Notes under the pieces: model-generated | Databases searched by the model: none | What the model was told of the DNA's origin: nothing | Seen by the model: only the letters and a program-made list of their open reading frames with translations | Program-made: the position numbers and the translations under genes | Assembly: GCF_002283365.1 (NCBI RefSeq) | Contig: NZ_MQWD01000001.1 | Span: 3,133,749-3,197,748 of the forward strand | Length of the DNA stretch: 64,000 bases | Origin: Rubrivirga marina | Lineage (GTDB): Bacteria; Bacteroidota; Rhodothermia; Rhodothermales; Rubricoccaceae | Reading direction: 5' to 3' | In this document: piece after piece, positions 58,832-64,000 of the stretch | How positions within the stretch are numbered: position 1 is the first letter of the stretch | How the letters are laid out: the number at the start of each line of letters is the position of its first letter

Positions 58832-59283
58832 GGCGCCCCGGCGCGGAAGCGGACCCCGTCGCCGTCGGCCGAGCGAACTATGAGCGTCGAATCGGCCACC
58901 TCGAACCGGTCGGCCTGTTGGAGCTCGGACAGCAGAATTATGGACAGACGGGCCCGCTCCTCGTACTCGCCGATGAGCGTCGTCGCGAGGCTGCCGATCG
59001 CGAGTGATCCGTCGTCGCCGGCCTCGTAGTCGCCGCCGTAGCGGTTGGCAGACGTCCTTCCACTGACGTTCCCATCGTTGGAGAACGTCGCAGTGAACAG
59101 GCTGTCCGGGAAGCGGACCGTCGCGCCGTCCGACACGGCCGCGACGGCGACCCACCGGTCGACCGCCCGGAGGGCTGCGACCTCGGTCGAGACCGCTCCG
59201 GGCCGAGGGAGCGCGTCGTCGGGTCCGAACGTGTCGCATCCGACGAGAACTGCGAGGGCGAGGAGGACGGGCAGTCGGCGCAT
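58828..59283 (-). CDS. META-domain lipoprotein
   Basis: A 151-residue lipoprotein (lipobox LVGC, C15). The META/HslJ-like domain is visible as WVAVAAVSDGATVRFPDSLFTATFSNDGNVSGRTSANRYGGDY followed by GSLAIGSLATTLIGEYEERA and VADSTLIVRSADGDGVRF. META proteins form an eight-stranded envelope fold without a settled function. ATG at 59283 sits at the signal-peptide start; in-frame codons up to 59310 add a non-signal N-terminus. Its last bases overlap the HerA-like stop. Confidence 0.85.
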   Translation of the reverse strand: MRRLPVLLALAVLVGCDTFGPDDALPRPGAVSTEVAALRAVDRWVAVAAVSDGATVRFPDSLFTATFSNDGNVSGRTSANRYGGDYEAGDDGSLAIGSLATTLIGEYEERARLSIILLSELQQADRFEVADSTLIVRSADGDGVRFRAGAP

Positions 59284-59367
59284 GTGCGGTGGAACGAGTA
59301 GGTCGCCCAATCTGACGCGCCCCTTGCCGCCGGTGCGAGTCCCATCGCCCCCCCCCTTCTCCCATCG

Positions 59368-60693
59368 TCAAACCACAGCCGGTTCCGGATCGAGCTCCCC
59401 CACATCGGCCGCGTCGAGGACGATTTTGAACGTCGTCCCCTCACCCGGGGCGGAGGTGTCGACGGTGATCTGCCCGGCGTGGTACTCGTCGATGATCCGG
59501 CGGGCGAGGCTGAGGCCCAGGCCCCAGCCGCGGCGCTTGGTCGAAAACCCCGGGCGGAAGACGTGGCGGGCCGTCGCACGGTCCATCCCCTTGCCCGTGT
59601 CGCGGACGAGCAGCACGACCTCGCCGCTCAGCTCCGTCCCCGTCAGCGTGATCTCGTGCGGGCCGGGCACGCCCTCCATCGCGTCGAGCGCATTCTTGAG
59701 CAGGTTCTCGATGACCCACTCGAACAGCTCCACGTTGAGCCGCGCCGTGAGCCAGTCGGGTACGTCGACGTCGATGGCGACGGGCGGGCCGCTCGTGGGG
59801 ACGCGGCGGCGGATGTAGTCGGCCACGGCGTCGAGGACGGGACGGACGGGCGTCGGAACGAGGGCCGGGACCGAGCCGATTTTTTCGAAGCGGTCCGCCA
59901 CGCGGCGGAGGCGATCGACGTCTGCCTCCAGTTCGTCGGCGATCATCTCCGGGTCCGCGGCGTCGCCGAGGCGGAGGAGCTCGACCCACCCGATCATCGA
60001 CGACAGCGGCGTCCCGAGCTGGTGCGCGGCCTCCTTCGCCATACCGACCCACAAGCTCGACTGCTCGCTCCGGCGGACGTACGAGAACCCGAGGTAGCCT
60101 ACGAACACGAACAACGCGACGACCCCGAGCTGGACGTACGGGAACAGGCGGATCATCCGGGCCAGCGGGCTCTCGCCATAGTGGACGAGCTGCTCGCCAA
60201 ACCCGGCGCCCTCGATCCGGATGGGCTCGTGGACGTCGTCCATCTCTCGCGCCAGCCGCAGGAAGTCGGCGTCGTCCGGCACGTTGCGCCAGAGCGAAGC
60301 CGCCGTCATGGCCGTGTCGGTGATGACGGCCGGGATCGAGAACCGGTCGGGCTCGACGATCTCCGAGAACACGAAGTCGAGCCCGTCCGACGGCGGTCCG
60401 TCCCGGAGCGTGTCGACGGCGGCGAGGAGCGAGTCTCGGCGCGACGGCGCCAAGTCCGCGGCTCGGACCGCCTCGGCGATCCCGTCCCACACCTCGGGCC
60501 CCGGACCGGCCGCCTGCGCCGAGACCTGGAACTGGAACTCGATGGCCCGCGCCCACAGCTCGACCGCCTGCTCGTCCTGGGCCTCGAGCCGGTCGGCCAG
60601 CCGCTGGGTGAACGCCAGCGACGCCACGCCGATGGCGACGGCGGCCAGGATGAGGCCGAGCTTGAGCTTCGTGCTCGTGCGGTAGGCCGACAC
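59368..60693 (-). CDS. orphan sensor histidine kinase
   Basis: A 441-residue membrane kinase. Helix 1 (about 10-28) and helix 2 (184-205) enclose a 155-residue extracytoplasmic sensor. The phosphoacceptor H224 lies in MAKEAAHQLGTPLSSMIGW, a variant H-box with Gln-Leu-Gly-Thr-Pro, typical of the HisKA group found in Bacteroidota. The ATPase domain has NLLKNALDAM (N334), DTGKGMD and the G2 GWGLGLSLARRI. No response regulator gene adjoins. GTG at 60693 follows a hairpin spacer after purA. Confidence 0.9.
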   Translation of the reverse strand: MSAYRTSTKLKLGLILAAVAIGVASLAFTQRLADRLEAQDEQAVELWARAIEFQFQVSAQAAGPGPEVWDGIAEAVRAADLAPSRRDSLLAAVDTLRDGPPSDGLDFVFSEIVEPDRFSIPAVITDTAMTAASLWRNVPDDADFLRLAREMDDVHEPIRIEGAGFGEQLVHYGESPLARMIRLFPYVQLGVVALFVFVGYLGFSYVRRSEQSSLWVGMAKEAAHQLGTPLSSMIGWVELLRLGDAADPEMIADELEADVDRLRRVADRFEKIGSVPALVPTPVRPVLDAVADYIRRRVPTSGPPVAIDVDVPDWLTARLNVELFEWVIENLLKNALDAMEGVPGPHEITLTGTELSGEVVLLVRDTGKGMDRATARHVFRPGFSTKRRGWGLGLSLARRIIDEYHAGQITVDTSAPGEGTTFKIVLDAADVGELDPEPAVV

Positions 60694-60717
60694 GGTCAGG
60701 TCGGAGGGTGGGGGTCA

Positions 60718-60747
60718 GCGTTCGGAGCAGAAGGAAACTCCGAACGC
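60718..60747. promoter_or_regulatory. hairpin with repeated GTTCGGAG words between purA and the kinase gene
   Basis: GCGTTCGGAG and CTCCGAACGC form a perfect 10-bp stem with a 10-nt loop. On the transcribed minus strand two further GTTCGG words (GAGTTCGGAG, TGTTCGGCTC) precede it, each able to pair with the single CTCCGAACGC. No T run follows, so it may be an attenuator or a Rho-dependent end. Confidence 0.5.
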
Positions 60748-60769
60748 CGAGCCGAACACTCCGAACTCG

Positions 60770-62128
<1,359 letters not shown>

Positions 62129-62135
<7 letters not shown>

Positions 62136-62470
62136 TTGAACGAGGCGACGGCGGCGTCGACGGAGTCGAAGCGCTGGAAGACGCCGTCGAGCTGGGTGAC
62201 CTGGAGGATGGCGAGGACGCGCTCGGCGACGGCGGAGAGGCGGAGGTCCCCGCCCGTGTTGCGGGCCGACGTGAGGGCGCCGACGAGCATGCCGAGGCCG
62301 GACGAGTTCATGAACCGGACGCCGGACAGGTCGACGACGGCCTTGAGGGGTCCGTCCCCGCGCGCCTCGGCGAGCGCGTCGTGGAGGGCCGAGCCGTCGG
62401 GGCCGCCGAGGACGTCGCCGTCGAGGGTGAGGACGGCGACGCCGTTCTGACTGGTGCTCTGGATCTGCAT
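62129..62470 (-). CDS. STAS-domain anti-sigma factor antagonist (RsbV-like)
   Basis: A 113-residue single STAS domain. The phosphorylation helix is VVDLSGVRFMNSSGLGMLVGA, with S56 at the conserved target position. In partner-switching systems an RsbW kinase phosphorylates this serine and the dephosphorylated antagonist frees a sigma factor. An RsbW-like kinase is encoded 54 kb away at 7700-8083; pairing is possible but unproved. Its stop codon lies within the first repeat of the purA leader. Confidence 0.9.
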
Positions 62471-62492
62471 GAAAGGGAGAGGGGCGGGCCGC

Positions 62493-62500
62493 CCAAGCTA
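62493..62500 (-). promoter_or_regulatory. -7 promoter box for the STAS gene
   Basis: The minus strand reads TAGCTTGG, 22 nt before the ATG at 62470, with the pyrimidine-rich leader GCCCGCCCCTCTCCC. Confidence 0.45.
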
Positions 62501-62566
62501 CGGGCGCCCGCCCCTCCCGACGGCCCCGCGGGGCCGCCCGTTCCGTGAAGCGTGGGGCGGCGGGGG

Positions 62567-63499
62567 TTACGCGCTCGCCGTCACCACGCGCCGGGCCGGC
62601 GCGTACTTCTCACGCAGCGCCACGACGATCGGGCTCGCCACGAAGATCGACGAGTACGTCCCGACCCCGATGCCCACGAGGAGCGCCAGCGAGAAGCCCT
62701 TGAGGACCTCGCCGCCGATGAGGAACAGGATGAGCACCGCGAGGAGCGTCGTGCCCGACGTGAGGACCGTCCGCGACAGCGTCGTGTTGATCGCGCGGTT
62801 GGCCGTCTCGGCGTACGGCTCCGTCTTGAAGAGGAGCGCGTACTCGCGGATTCGGTCGAACACGACCACCGTGTCGTTGATCGAGTAGCCGACGATCGTG
62901 AGCAGCGCCGCAATGATGACCTGGTCGATCTGGAGCGAGAACGGGGTCAGGTTGTGGAACAACGCGAACAGCCCGAGCACGATGATCACGTCGTGAGCCA
63001 GCGTCAGGACGGCCGCCACGGCGTAGCGCCAGTCGAACCGGACGAAGATGTAGAGCAGGATCACGAAGAGGGCGCCGAGCACGAGCACGATCGCCTTCTC
63101 CTTGAGGTCGGAGGCGATCCGGGGCCCCACGGAGTACGTCCCCTCGATCTCCGGGTTGGAGCCGGCGAACGCGCTCGACAGCGTGTTGACGACCGACGTC
63201 CGGAGCGCGTCGGCGTCGCCGCCGGCGGCCGTCCGAACGATCAGGGTCTCGGGGTTGCCGAACTCCTTGACCTCGTAGATCTCGCCGGTCGCGTCGCCGA
63301 GGGCGGAGGCGGCCTGCGTCGAGGGGATGGCGGTGTCGGTGCCGACGATGAACTCGGTGCCGCCCTTGAAGTCGATCCCGGCCTCGAGACCGGGGTAGAT
63401 GAGGGAGACCACGGCGACCAGGAGCAGGATGCCCGAGATGATGTAGCTCGACCGGAAGCTGCTCAGGAAGTCGAAGTGGGTGTTTTCGAAGATGCGCAT
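62567..63499 (-). CDS. secF: protein translocase subunit SecF
   Basis: A 310-residue RND-type membrane protein that, with SecD, uses the proton gradient to help pull proteins through SecYEG. It has a first helix after FENTHFDFLSSF, the conserved YPGLEAGIDFKGGTEF, a periplasmic P1 domain and five further helices with YSINDTVVVFDRIRE (the SecF D-domain signature) and SRTVLTSGTTLLAVL. ATG at 63499 is preferred to an extension to 63574, which lies in the repeat-rich spacer after secD. Confidence 0.95.
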   Translation of the reverse strand: MRIFENTHFDFLSSFRSSYIISGILLLVAVVSLIYPGLEAGIDFKGGTEFIVGTDTAIPSTQAASALGDATGEIYEVKEFGNPETLIVRTAAGGDADALRTSVVNTLSSAFAGSNPEIEGTYSVGPRIASDLKEKAIVLVLGALFVILLYIFVRFDWRYAVAAVLTLAHDVIIVLGLFALFHNLTPFSLQIDQVIIAALLTIVGYSINDTVVVFDRIREYALLFKTEPYAETANRAINTTLSRTVLTSGTTLLAVLILFLIGGEVLKGFSLALLVGIGVGTYSSIFVASPIVVALREKYAPARRVVTASA

Positions 63500-63512
63500 G
63501 TCAGTGTTGGAT

Positions 63513-63586
63513 TCAGGGTACGTGGTACGAGGTACGGGGCGGGCGCGACGCGGGGTGAGACCCCGAGCGCGCACCCAGTACCCTGA
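63513..63586. promoter_or_regulatory. long stem with tandem GGTACG words between secD and secF
   Basis: TCAGGGTAC (63513-63521) and GTACCCTGA (63578-63586) are complementary. GGTACGT, GGTACGA and GGTACGG follow in tandem inside the left arm, and an inner GCGCG...CGCGC hairpin with GGGGT/ACCCC fills the loop. In RNA, one upstream CAGGGTAC could pair with any of three GTACC words downstream. Confidence 0.5.
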
Positions 63587-63587
63587 C

Positions 63588-64000
63588 TCAGCCGAAGGCG
63601 ACGTTGACGCCGCGCTCCTGGACGAGGTAGTCGATGATGAGGCGGGTCACGACGAGGGCCGTGAACAGCGACGTGAGGATGCCCGCCATCAGCGTCACGG
63701 CGAAGCCCTGGATCGGCCCGACGCCGAACGAGAACAGGATCACGCCGATCAGGAACGTCGTGATGTTGGCGTCGGCGATGGCCGAGAGGGCCTTGGAGAA
63801 GCCGCCGTCGACGGCCGCCTTGAGCGTCTTGCCGCTCTCCATCTCCTCCCGGATGCGCTCGAAGATGAGCACGTTGGCGTCGACCGCCATGCCGATCGTG
63901 AGGAGGATGCCGGCCATACCCGGCAGCGTCAGCGTGGCGCCGAAGCTGGCGAGGACGCCGAAGATGAACAGTACGTTCAGCAGGAGCGCCACGTTGGCCA
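63588..64000 (-). CDS. secD: protein translocase subunit SecD, C-terminal part (runs off the window)
   Basis: About 137 C-terminal residues are visible; the gene continues to the right. The sequence has the last helices of Sec[48 protein letters not shown] (the diagnostic SecD D-motif) and [19 protein letters not shown], with a C-terminal ERGVNVAFG. It is upstream of secF in the same direction, the normal order, separated by the repeat-bearing spacer. Confidence 0.93.
   Translation of the reverse strand, partial: ANVALLLNVLFIFGVLASFGATLTLPGMAGILLTIGMAVDANVLIFERIREEMESGKTLKAAVDGGFSKALSAIADANITTFLIGVILFSFGVGPIQGFAVTLMAGILTSLFTALVVTRLIIDYLVQERGVNVAFG

Overview
The window is very G+C-rich bacterial chromosome, densely packed (longest gene-free gap about 210 bp) and almost entirely housekeeping. 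The gene content and signals point to the Bacteroidota side of the tree, most likely a high-GC Rhodothermia lineage (Rubricoccus/Rubrivirga-like): a PorV/PorQ-type outer-membrane protein, two DUF4252 proteins behind an ECF sigma/anti-sigma pair, a fused E1 alpha-beta dehydrogenase, TAnnTTTG-like -7 promoter boxes and starts preceded by C/T-rich leaders rather than Shine-Dalgarno sequences. The lineage name is an inference. I see no rRNA, tRNA, CRISPR array, insertion sequence or prophage.

Layout. 1-1.8 kb: a ThiD-like kinase cut by the edge, a UgpC/MalK-type ABC ATPase and a small lipoprotein. 1.8-6.4 kb: a dif-like inverted repeat, an Xer-type tyrosine recombinase of lower G+C, a CrtI/PYROXD2-like FAD enzyme, a MoeB-rhodanese protein and miaA, all tightly coupled. 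6.4-21 kb, mostly minus strand: three glycosyltransferases with an RsbW-like kinase, an M24 peptidase, guaB, an RluB-type synthase, scpB-scpA, a sugar epimerase, an M16 peptidase, a TPR protein and a long acyl-CoA dehydrogenase. 21-33 kb: pyrF, an SDR, the sigma/anti-sigma/DUF4252 operon, a B3/4 protein, a lipoprotein, E1 dehydrogenase, and an exopolysaccharide set (polyprenyl glycosylphosphotransferase, Wzi-like barrel, DUF2156 protein). 33-42 kb: TonB-like protein, PorV-like protein, DinB, rsmB, a zinc-ribbon protein, an Omp85 barrel, mutY and membrane proteins. 42-53 kb: CIRCE-groES-groEL with a true terminator, a CAP protein, ctaA, an NRDE protein, a phosphohexomutase, ctaB with an ABC exporter, an AI-2E permease and a VTT protein. 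53-64 kb: rlmN, a WS/DGAT acyltransferase, a phasin-DUF2188 fusion, a HerA-like ATPase, a META lipoprotein, an orphan histidine kinase, purA, a STAS protein, secF and the end of secD.

The most interesting signal is not a gene. The 9-mer CAATAACGG (five times as TGCAATAACGG) occurs seven times, always inside genes and usually spelled with rare codons. Read as CCGTTATTG(CA), every copy points toward the dif-like site at 1847-1874 next to the recombinase gene: the single copy on its left faces right and all six on its right face left. They become sparser with distance. This suggests a terminus module: recombinase, its site, and polar guide sequences. Two other sequence families stand out: GCCTCG/CGAGGC palindromes at gene ends, and four minus-strand spacers in which a short word repeated two or three times faces an inverted copy, two of them just ahead of guaB and purA, the two enzymes that draw on IMP.
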